DNA of 39,530 bases from Gallionella sp. UBA4737. Lineage in GTDB: Bacteria; Pseudomonadota; Gammaproteobacteria; Burkholderiales; Gallionellaceae. Below the pieces are notes generated by a model. The model made no database searches. It was not told where the DNA came from and worked only from the letters and a program-made list of their open reading frames with translations. Positions 33,105-39,530 of the stretch are shown piece by piece. Every line of letters begins with the position of its first letter. The stretch's first letter is position 1. The translations under genes and the position numbers were made by a program. The DNA lies in the NCBI GenBank assembly GCA_002403995.1, contig DHIV01000015.1, forward strand, positions 18,782-58,311, read 5' to 3'.

Positions 33105-33386
33105 TCAGTGATAGTCGCAAATTTCTACGCGACTGACTTGACCGTCATTCCATATAAAGCACACGCGCCACTGGTCATTGATACGGATACTCCACTGCCC
33201 GGCGCGTTTTCCTTTCATTGCTTCCAGCCTATTGTTCGGCGGGATACGCAAATCTTCTATCCGTTGCGCGTTATGCAACATCCGCAACTTGCGCCGCGCC
33301 ACATCCTGAATCTGGTTCGGCAGCCGACGCGAAAATTCGCCGATCCAGACCTTGAGAGTATCTTCGTCGTGGAAGTCCGTAATCAT
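33105..33386 (-). CDS. higB: HigB family mRNA-interferase toxin
   Basis: A 93-residue RelE-superfamily toxin that cleaves mRNA on the ribosome. Key segments are DIARRKL-like VARRKLRMLHNAQ, LRIPPNNRLEAMKGKRAGQW and SIRINDQWRVCFIW, where the conserved basic and Trp/Arg residues sit. The start at 33386 gives the canonical N terminus MITDF; there is no Shine-Dalgarno, and the predicted transcription start is only about two bases upstream. Confidence 0.93.
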   Translation of the reverse strand: MITDFHDEDTLKVWIGEFSRRLPNQIQDVARRKLRMLHNAQRIEDLRIPPNNRLEAMKGKRAGQWSIRINDQWRVCFIWNDGQVSRVEICDYH

Positions 33387-33394
33387 GGGAAGCA

Positions 33395-33423
33395 ATGCTA
33401 TCGCGTCGCGACAGTATTGTCAA
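33395..33423 (-). promoter_or_regulatory. higBA promoter with overlapping operator
   Basis: On the minus strand, consensus -35 TTGACA (33418-33423), 17-base spacer and -10 TAGCAT (33395-33400). The spacer holds a near-perfect dyad, CTGTCGCG-A-CGCGATAG (33398-33414), well placed for autorepression by HigA. Confidence 0.75.
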
Positions 33424-33518
33424 GAAAGGTGTGAACAGCGCGCCGTCGGGAGCCCGAAAAAAAATTAGGACTTCGTTCCCATATCGTCCAGCCTGATCGT
33501 CAGGGATTCATCATCTCG

Positions 33519-33580
33519 AAACTATTGCAATGCAAACCCCTTTAATTTCGAAAACAATTGCGATGCTGACCACATTAGCT
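33519..33580. repeat. dispersed intergenic repeat, two copies
   Basis: A degenerate copy (ACTATTGCAATG, then AACCCC) at 33519-33545 and a better copy (AACAATTGCGATGCTGAC, then CACATTAGCT) at 33550-33580. They belong to the family also found at 34985, 35848, 35921, 35948 and, inverted, 38187. Confidence 0.7.
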
Positions 33581-33584
33581 TGCG

Positions 33585-34031
33585 TCAATCCGGGATCTCG
33601 GGTTCGACGAGGTTCGCGAGTTGCGCGAGCGACTCTTGCCAGCCGAGATAGCACATCTCGAGCGGAATCGCCGCGGGTATCCCTTCCTGCACGATAGCGA
33701 TCTCGGTTCCGCACAAAACCTGCGTCAGGGTCACCGCGGTCCTCATCTCTCCGGGCAGATTCGGATCGTCGAACTTGTCCGTATAGCAGATCGTTCTGGA
33801 GGGCACGAGCTCGAGATACTCGCCGCCGAACGAGTGGCCGTTCCCTGACGTGAAGTTCGTGAACGACATCCTGAAGGTGCCGCCGACCTTGGCATCCAGG
33901 TGGTGGACCTTGCAGGTGAAGCCGTAGGGCGGCAGCCACTTTGCCATTGCGTCAGCGTCCAGGAAAGCCTTATAGATACGCTCCGGTTTTGCACGGAGCA
34001 CGCGATGAAGCCGGATGGTGCCTGTGGACAT
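33585..34031 (-). CDS. SRPBCC/AHSA1-like domain protein
   Basis: A 148-residue START-like protein of the Aha1/AHSA1 group. The N terminus RLHRVLRAKPERIYKAFLD, then MAKWLPPYGFTCKVHHLDAKVGGTFRMSF, is the family pattern; GEYLELVPSRTICYTDKFDD and the C-terminal YLGWQESLAQLANLVEPE complete it. Such proteins bind hydrophobic ligands; the role is unknown. AAGGAG lies nine bases before the ATG at 34031. Confidence 0.85.
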   Translation of the reverse strand: MSTGTIRLHRVLRAKPERIYKAFLDADAMAKWLPPYGFTCKVHHLDAKVGGTFRMSFTNFTSGNGHSFGGEYLELVPSRTICYTDKFDDPNLPGEMRTAVTLTQVLCGTEIAIVQEGIPAAIPLEMCYLGWQESLAQLANLVEPEIPD

Positions 34032-34128
34032 GGTCTATTCTCCTTTCGATTCTCCGCTCGGTGAGGTTAAGGCATCACACTAAAACAATTCGACTCCGGG
34101 ACCATTGGTTTCGTACCATTGATTTCCC

Positions 34129-34947
34129 TTAGCGTTCCGCCGCGACAATGTGTGCCTGGATCTTGCCGGCGACTTGACCGCTTCCAAATCGCCTGGCAAT
34201 GGCGCGCTCCGCAATATCGGTTGCTTCGCCGAGCCGGGACTTGTCCCGAGCTTCGATCTCATTGCGCAGCGGTGTTCCCTGGCAGTACGCCATTGCGGGA
34301 ATCCTGGCCGACCCGGCGGTACTTCTCGCAGCTATGGTATCTACGGATGGTGTCGTGACAAAGCCGCCGCCCCGCAGATCTTGCTTTATGGTTGCGATGT
34401 CGTGGTAGCCATGGGGCGTACGTGCCAGGAAGCGCGGGGGATCGTCGGGAAAGATCGACTCGAGCTCAGTCGTGATGACGTCGGCAAATTCGTTCTCCTC
34501 GATCCGGTCCCATACGTTGAATAGGAACACACCACCAGCCCTCAGGACCCGGCGGGCTTCCGAATATGCCTTGGCCTTGTCGGGAAAGAACATCGCCCCG
34601 AACTGGCATACTACCGCGTCAAACGACCCATCTTCGAAGGGCAGTTGCATTGCGTCTGCCTGCCGCCACTCGACACGGCGCGCCGTTCCCACCTCGGAGG
34701 CCAAGTCCAGCATGGGTTGATTCAGGTCTGTGGCAACTATGGAAACGTCTTCCGGCAGCAGGGATGCAAGGCGACGTGTGACGACTCCAGTGCCGGCGGC
34801 AATCTCGAGTACCCGGGCAAGCCTTCGCGTAGCCAGACGCCTTGCAAGATCTTCAGCGTAAGGCTCAAAGATCAGAGGAACAATATATTCATCGTAAAAC
34901 TTCGCAATTGAACCGCCGAAGATTTTGTCGGATTGGAGGCTGCTCAT
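34129..34947 (-). CDS. class I SAM-dependent methyltransferase
   Basis: A 272-residue methyltransferase. Motif I is VLEIAAGTGVVTRRL, followed by IVATDLNQPML, ADAMQLPFEDGSFDAVVCQFG and VLRAGGVFLFNVW. It resembles UbiE-like enzymes; the substrate is unknown. GGAG precedes the ATG at 34947. It may be cotranscribed with the AHSA1-like gene about 100 bases downstream on the same strand. Confidence 0.85.
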   Translation of the reverse strand: MSSLQSDKIFGGSIAKFYDEYIVPLIFEPYAEDLARRLATRRLARVLEIAAGTGVVTRRLASLLPEDVSIVATDLNQPMLDLASEVGTARRVEWRQADAMQLPFEDGSFDAVVCQFGAMFFPDKAKAYSEARRVLRAGGVFLFNVWDRIEENEFADVITTELESIFPDDPPRFLARTPHGYHDIATIKQDLRGGGFVTTPSVDTIAARSTAGSARIPAMAYCQGTPLRNEIEARDKSRLGEATDIAERAIARRFGSGQVAGKIQAHIVAAER

Positions 34948-34984
34948 TTCGAACTCCTTTCAGATAAAAAAATTGCGAACCTGG

Positions 34985-35067
34985 CTACCTATACTTCCTG
35001 AAACAATTGCGATGCTGACCCCATTAATTAATTAGCTCATTTTATTAAAGCAAAATTAATTGGGCTC
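34985..35067. repeat. dispersed repeat copy plus AATTAATTGGGCTC element
   Basis: CTACCTATACTTCCTGAAAC followed by AATTGCGATGCTGACCCCAT (34985-35028) is one long copy of the repeat family. AAATTAATTGGGCTC (35053-35067) recurs exactly at 36734-36748 and here supplies the last codons and stop of the Dph6-like gene. Confidence 0.7.
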
Positions 35068-35748
35068 TGAGCTGCCCAGGGTTTCGCGCAGCCAGCAGTC
35101 GGCGAACACAAAACCATCGCGCGTCACCACCTCGCCCATCTCGATATCGAGCGGCTGTGCGAACATCGGGCCATCGAAAACAAATGTGTGGAATTCGCCG
35201 TTCTCGCCACACGGGTCAATGCCGGAAGGCATACTCTCCAGCAGCGCAGTCGTCAATTCGCGCCCTGCAAATTCCGCAGGCAATACCCGCGGATCGACGC
35301 AGGTGAGGCAGGCGCGCAGACCATTCGCCAGCATTTCTTCCAGCAACGGGCGCGTCGGTTTCTTCCACAACGGAAACACTGGCTCGATGCCGGTACGCTG
35401 CATGCGCTCCTCACGGTAGCGGCGCACATCTTCCAAATAAAGATCGCCGAACGCCATGCACTGCACACCTTCGTTGCGGGCACGCGCCATGAAGTCCGCC
35501 ATCACAGCGGCATATTGCTCATCGGTACAGGGGTAGGGTATTTCAATCAGGTACAACGGCAAGCCCACCGCCTGCGCCTGATGGCGCAACAACTCGACAC
35601 GCACGGCATGCATCGCGACACGGTCGAATGCCGAATTGATCGTGGTGAACAACCCGGCCACTTCATGCTCGCCGGACTGGCGCAACACATGCAGGGCCCA
35701 TGCGCTGTCCTTGCCGCTGCTCCAACTGAGCCAGGTCTTTTTATGCAT
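35056..35748 (-). CDS. Dph6-like ATP-binding (PP-loop) protein
   Basis: A 230-residue adenine-nucleotide alpha-hydrolase-type protein related to diphthine-ammonia ligase (Dph6/MJ0570 family). The PP-loop is SSGKDSAWAL (10-19), and CMAFGDLYLEDVRRYREE, LLEEMLANGLRACLTCVDPR and DPCGENGEFHTFVFDGPMF are family blocks. Bacteria lack diphthamide, so the substrate is probably another amidation or thiolation target. Its 3' end runs into a dispersed repeat element, so the last residues (SSEPN) may be acquired. Confidence 0.85.
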   Translation of the reverse strand: MHKKTWLSWSSGKDSAWALHVLRQSGEHEVAGLFTTINSAFDRVAMHAVRVELLRHQAQAVGLPLYLIEIPYPCTDEQYAAVMADFMARARNEGVQCMAFGDLYLEDVRRYREERMQRTGIEPVFPLWKKPTRPLLEEMLANGLRACLTCVDPRVLPAEFAGRELTTALLESMPSGIDPCGENGEFHTFVFDGPMFAQPLDIEMGEVVTRDGFVFADCWLRETLGSSEPN

Positions 35749-35847
35749 GAGGATCGATTGAATTAATGTTAAAGAAAGGAGATATACCGAAAGTGAGCTC
35801 TTATCAACACGCCTTTAAAACAAATTCATCCCGCACCTTTTGTTTTG

Positions 35848-35990
35848 GAAAACTATTGCGATGCTGACCCCATTCATTCCGACCCCATTCATTCTATTTT
35901 TTATTACTTCTGCCATCTGTAGACTATTGCGATACTGACCCCATTAGCTACCTATACTTCCTGAAACTATTGCGATGCTGACCACATTAA
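35848..35990. repeat. cluster of three dispersed repeat copies
   Basis: Copies at 35848-35876 (ACTATTGCGATGCTGACC, CCATTC), 35921-35947 (ACTATTGCGATACTGACC, CCATTAGC) and 35948-35990 (CTACCTATACTTCCTGAAAC, then TATTGCGATGCTGACCACAT). An extra GACCCCATTC unit follows the first. This fills the gap between the Dph6-like and orphan genes. Confidence 0.75.
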
Positions 35991-35997
35991 CTCAGTC

Positions 35998-36633
35998 TTA
36001 ACCTCCCCGTCCGCGCATTTTCTTGTTTGCGGCTCGAGTTCCGGAAATTCCATCACTTATGTATTGTTTGGTAACGTTATCACCAACTTTTCTTTCCCCT
36101 TGCTTTAGTGACGTCCAACCACCAGCAGAACCAACACTTGGCCCGCGCACAGATTTTTTCCGTGATTGCTCGCTCTTATCTAGTTTTTTGATAAATTGTA
36201 TCGCCCGATCTAATTTGTCCTTCTTTCTTATTTCATCTTGTTCGTTGATGGGTGGTATGACTCGATGTTGTTCAGTGGGTGCTTTGGCTTGTCTTCGTTT
36301 GGCTTTTGCTTTGGTGTTGGATTCATCTTGCCATTGCTTGAGTGTTGCTTGAGCTTGCTGTTGTCTAATAGCTGATTCAGTTTCACGCTGCTTAGATGCC
36401 ATTTCAGCATAGTTAGCTGCTCCAAATTTATTTGACTCGCTACTTACACATGAATTTAGGTGAGGTGCATCAACACGCTCAAATTTATTCTCTTGAAAGG
36501 TATTTTGAACAGAAGGGACTTCAACGACAAAACGAACACCTTCTCTCTTGACGGTGTGCTTTTTGTTGTTATTGGCAACCTGCTTTGCAAACGCTAATGC
36601 ATCAGCGAAAGAATCAAAGAAATGTGAGCTCAT
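35998..36633 (-). CDS. orphan protein with charged, coiled-coil-like middle
   Basis: A 211-residue protein I do not recognise. The N terminus (FFDSFADALAFAKQVANNN, then HTVKREGVRFVVEVP) looks like a small alpha-beta domain. The middle (about 80-160) is rich in Lys, Gln and Glu and probably helical (MASKQRETESAIRQQQAQA, KAKAKRRQAKAPTEQHR). The C terminus is basic and Gly-rich (RAANKKMRGRGG). The AT-rich codon use and flanking repeats point to recent acquisition. Its upstream neighbour on the same strand is the HEPN-domain gene, 144 bases away. Confidence 0.6.
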   Translation of the reverse strand: MSSHFFDSFADALAFAKQVANNNKKHTVKREGVRFVVEVPSVQNTFQENKFERVDAPHLNSCVSSESNKFGAANYAEMASKQRETESAIRQQQAQATLKQWQDESNTKAKAKRRQAKAPTEQHRVIPPINEQDEIRKKDKLDRAIQFIKKLDKSEQSRKKSVRGPSVGSAGGWTSLKQGERKVGDNVTKQYISDGISGTRAANKKMRGRGG

Positions 36634-36712
36634 GAGCTACTCATCCTTTAAACAAGTACGTGAATTATTCTACTCCATTCAGTTGGACAACCTGGCTAGC
36701 TTCAACAACATG

Positions 36713-36754
36713 GGGACAGCGCCCCATTCTTTTAAATTAATTGGGCTCCGTCCC
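36713..36754. repeat. imperfect inverted repeat element (GGGAC...GTCCC)
   Basis: GGGACAGCGCCC (36713-36724) and GGGCTCCGTCCC (36743-36754) pair at ten of twelve positions around an AT-rich loop containing AAATTAATT. It shares a 15-base piece with 35053-35067. It resembles a REP or miniature element. Confidence 0.6.
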
Positions 36755-36777
36755 AATATCACTCATATCACTATGAA

Positions 36778-38025
36778 TTAGGTTTTTCCTAAATTCAGAT
36801 GTTTCATTTCTTTCGAAATAAGGAGGTCCAGTACACTCTTGGCCCATTTGAAATAACGTAATTCGTCGGGTTGCAGCCTTATTGCCCTCCCGTGTGCGAG
36901 CTTTGATCTACGTCTATAGACCTCCTTAAAGCTTTCTCGGATTGTCCGTCTACCTTGCATGTCGTCGCCAAGCAGATATGCACAACGATCGGCCAATGTT
37001 GAAGTTATCGATTCGTCACCAATATCTTCACCAAGAATCGCCTCTAGCCCAATGCAAACTTGTATGAATGCAATGGTATCATTGTCAGTAGTAGATGCTT
37101 CATACGCCCATTCGATTGCGCTTCTGACTGGCACCGAATCAATCCCCTCATGTTTTAACAAATGCATAGGGTGCCTCGAGACTGATTGCACATATTTTTT
37201 CACTGCTTCATACCCTTCGGTATTTGCCTTTTGGTAATCACCGTTGTTTTCATTCAGATATAGCTTATCTGTTTGACGACTTATCCCTATTGGAAGGAGC
37301 GTAGATGCGTGAACCTCACTTTCCCTTTCAGAGTCAAACACGGTTGAAAAAAGATTGGGAACGTAATGGCTTTCACCACCTAGGCCGTAGAGAATTGGGG
37401 GAGCATTACGCTCAGCGAACACCCCTCGAATACGCAGCAAATAAGTTAGTATTTTAAATTTTGAAAGTGCATGACTGAACACTATATCGTCGATATCGCC
37501 GGACGTGAATCCGCTATCCTCTATACACAAGTACACCTTGTTTCGATCAAGATGGGCACCAAAAATACCAAGGAGACCTTTGCGCTCACCGCCAGGGATT
37601 ACCTCGCCCTTTCCAATGCTACGCAAGAAAACGCCTTCCCCAAGCTGAAGCCTTCCCTCTATCGGTATCTGGACATTGGGTAACGGAAAATTAAAAATAT
37701 AAGATCGCGGAATGCTCGCGATAATTGCTACGATCTTATCTGCGAGAGATGTGACTGCATCGCCTTCCAGAATATCCTCAAGTTTCCCTTCAAGTGCATT
37801 ATCGTCCGGGAATCGAACTCTTAGTGTGGAGGTGACCTCACTTAGGAATATCGAATACACGTTTGATTGAGTGAGCCATTCCTTTTTGTGTTTGACCGCT
37901 TCATCCGCTAGCATGGAGACATTCTCGGTGTACGATGAAAACACTGGCCATCGCTCTTTTACAGTGCAAACTTGCAGAGCGCAAATGGTCTTGGCCTTCA
38001 TGTGCTCTAACGCCTTAGGATGCAT
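36778..38025 (-). CDS. ApeA-like HEPN-domain protein, possible defence protein
   Basis: A 415-residue cytoplasmic protein of uncertain function. The last 130 residues resemble an ApeA-like HEPN domain: AFIQVCIGLEAILGE, then a helical stretch DRCAYLLGDDMQGRRTIRESF and VYRRRSKLAHGRAIRL, where R-x4-H (RSKLAH) is the HEPN RNase motif. The N-terminal 280 residues have no motif I know. HEPN proteins often act as RNases in toxin or phage-defence systems. Codon use is clearly AT-rich, unlike the chromosome core. No Shine-Dalgarno is obvious. Confidence 0.65.
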   Translation of the reverse strand: MHPKALEHMKAKTICALQVCTVKERWPVFSSYTENVSMLADEAVKHKKEWLTQSNVYSIFLSEVTSTLRVRFPDDNALEGKLEDILEGDAVTSLADKIVAIIASIPRSYIFNFPLPNVQIPIEGRLQLGEGVFLRSIGKGEVIPGGERKGLLGIFGAHLDRNKVYLCIEDSGFTSGDIDDIVFSHALSKFKILTYLLRIRGVFAERNAPPILYGLGGESHYVPNLFSTVFDSERESEVHASTLLPIGISRQTDKLYLNENNGDYQKANTEGYEAVKKYVQSVSRHPMHLLKHEGIDSVPVRSAIEWAYEASTTDNDTIAFIQVCIGLEAILGEDIGDESITSTLADRCAYLLGDDMQGRRTIRESFKEVYRRRSKLAHGRAIRLQPDELRYFKWAKSVLDLLISKEMKHLNLGKT

Positions 38026-38096
38026 AATCCGACATAAACCAAATGAAATTAATCAGGGACAGGCCACAAATATTATTCTTTGATTTCATTTCTCAC

Positions 38097-38179
38097 CGAC
38101 TAATCGGCTTATACCGAATCCGCCTCGGCTTCGCACCCTCTTCACCCAGCCGCTTGCGCTTATCCGCTTCGTATTCCTC
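38097..38179 (-). pseudogene. copy of the ettA 3' tail
   Basis: Translates on the minus strand as EYEADKRKRLGEEGAKP, RRIRYKPISR and stop, against KRIRYKPISR at the end of the intact ettA product. The DNA matches 38922-39002 with several mostly silent differences. It is a direct repeat of the gene tail, about 825 bases away, bracketing the DUF433/DUF5615 pair. Confidence 0.8.
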
Positions 38180-38186
38180 GAACCAA

Positions 38187-38212
38187 ACGGGGTCAGCTTC
38201 GCAATTGTTTTC
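38187..38212. repeat. dispersed repeat copy, inverted
   Basis: AACGGGGTCAGCTTCGCAAT followed by TGTTTTC is the reverse complement of the repeat core seen at 33550-35990. It lies exactly at the junction between the ettA tail copy and the DUF5615 gene. Confidence 0.7.
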
Positions 38213-38561
38213 ATTCATGCACCACTAGTGCTTCGCGGTTGATCTCAACAAACCTGCCGGATGCGAAGGCTGTCTCAATCGCGCTCAAATTGTCGCGGAG
38301 AATTTTCTCCAGCTCGGCATTGGAAATGTTGCCGGTGGAGATCAGCAACAACGGCGGTTCACCGGTTACCAGATAGGATTGCACAAAGTCTGCATCCTTG
38401 CTGATAACGATGCGTCCTTCCTGCTTGGCGCGTGCGATGAGTTCGCTATCAGGTGTGTGATTTTTCTTGGGAAGGTTGAGGGTGTGCAGCGCATCGTGTC
38501 TCGCCTCTTTCAGCCAGTTGGCGAAGCGCCGGGGGAGTTGCGCATCGACCAGGAATTTCAT
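38211..38561 (-). CDS. DUF5615 PIN-like toxin
   Basis: A 116-residue protein of the DUF5615 (PIN-like) family, typical toxin partners of DUF433 antitoxins. The PIN-like acidic residues are visible: KFLVDAQLPRRFANWLKE (Asp6), TPDSELIARAKQEGRIVISKDADF (Asp37-Ser-Glu39, Asp55 and Asp57). Predicted to be a ribonuclease. Its ATG overlaps the DUF433 stop by four bases. The 3' end abuts a dispersed repeat. Confidence 0.88.
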   Translation of the reverse strand: MKFLVDAQLPRRFANWLKEARHDALHTLNLPKKNHTPDSELIARAKQEGRIVISKDADFVQSYLVTGEPPLLLISTGNISNAELEKILRDNLSAIETAFASGRFVEINREALVVHE

Positions 38562-38782
38562 GCTGCCAGATGTTCAAGCCGTTTTACGTGGGTCAGTCGT
38601 GCGGCGTAGGAAAGCGCAGCCAGGATGTCTTCGCGCTCCAGGTCTTCGTAGTCCCTCAGAATCTCTTCAGTGGACATTCCGCTGGCCAGCCACTCCAGCA
38701 CATTTTCCACCGGGTAGCGCAGGCCGCGGATGCAGGGCTTGCCGTGGCATACGGCGGGGTCAATGGTAATGCGGTCGCTCAT
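38558..38782 (-). CDS. DUF433 family antitoxin
   Basis: A 74-residue DUF433 protein: RITIDPAVCHGKPCIRGLRY, then VENVLEWLASGMSTEEILRDY and EDILAALSYAARL are the family motifs, a winged-helix-like DNA-binding fold. It precedes and overlaps the DUF5615 toxin gene (ATGA), the standard order for this toxin-antitoxin type. GGAG lies before the ATG. Confidence 0.9.
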   Translation of the reverse strand: MSDRITIDPAVCHGKPCIRGLRYPVENVLEWLASGMSTEEILRDYEDLEREDILAALSYAARLTHVKRLEHLAA

Positions 38783-38882
38783 TATTACCTCCTGCTTTTC
38801 TGGTTTGCACTCATGAAGTTCACTGGGGAATCTTACACCAGCTTGAGTCTGCTGTGGGCAGGCCTTTCTCCCTCTCCCCCAG

Positions 38883-38908
38883 CCCCTCTCCCGCTTGCGG
38901 GCGAGGGG
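38883..38908. repeat. CCCCTCTCCCGC hairpin after ettA
   Basis: CCCCTCTCCCGC and GCGGGCGAGGGG can pair over 11 positions with one mismatch, leaving a 4-base loop. The sequence resembles common proteobacterial intergenic palindromes. It lies 10 bases past the ettA stop and may act as its transcript end. Confidence 0.5.
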
Positions 38909-38917
38909 AGCACAATA

Positions 38918-39530
<613 letters not shown>

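Noticed and set aside
20557..34947. two methyltransferases as a duplication
   Set aside because: They share only generic SAM-binding motifs; they are different subfamily members.

Overview
This window looks like chromosome from a betaproteobacterium, probably a freshwater lineage near Gallionellaceae/Nitrosomonadales. That placement is an inference from gene content (YaeQ, paired PA2779-family proteins, RsuA, PBP1B, EttA, PepD, AI-2E and MgtE transporters), a GC-rich core and short intergenic gaps. No rRNA, tRNA, CRISPR array, phage or complete insertion sequence is visible.

Left part (1-13.4 kb): a LuxR-type regulator; yaeQ convergent with a [2Fe-2S] flavin oxidoreductase carrying an N-terminal helix-turn-helix; rsuA convergent with an EamA exporter; a YlqF/RbgA GTPase divergent from that exporter; an EF-hand protein; two small envelope proteins; a MOP-type flippase; an MgtE magnesium channel; a lipoprotein with two internal repeats; tpx and a periplasmic catalase-family peroxidase. 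The exporter has a leader with a strong promoter, a 36-codon reading frame starting at the predicted +1, and an intrinsic terminator before the transporter start. This looks like an undescribed attenuation switch.

Middle (13.5-31 kb): an AEC permease, an ABM-like protein, a second PA2779-family gene with a copied promoter palindrome, a glycine-zipper lipoprotein, an AI-2E permease, pepD, a methyltransferase, a GT-C type membrane protein, a KTSC-domain gene, a cyclic-nucleotide-binding protein, a DUF2934-OmpA protein, PBP1B with a TPR lipoprotein, a divergent HemF-like protein, a DUF6629 protein and a second cyclic-nucleotide-binding protein.

Right part (31-39.5 kb): accessory DNA, much of it AT-richer. 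It holds a class V aminotransferase, HigBA, an AHSA1-like protein, a methyltransferase, a Dph6-like ATP-binding protein, two orphan genes (one with an ApeA-like HEPN domain) and a DUF433/DUF5615 toxin-antitoxin pair ending at the 3' end of ettA. A dispersed intergenic repeat (core ATTGCGATGCTGACCCCATTA) recurs here without any transposase.

The most unusual overall pattern is that short direct copies of gene ends bracket one- or two-gene segments: the 3' tail of ettA around the DUF433/DUF5615 pair, the 3' tail of hemF around DUF6629 plus the cNMP protein, the 5' head of the AEC gene around the ABM-like gene, and four 5' heads of the KTSC gene separating cNMP, OmpA and PBP1B/TPR segments. One KTSC head is fused in frame to an internal piece of pepD, and another is coupled to the start of the PBP1B gene. 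All calls come from reading the sequence; no database search was run.
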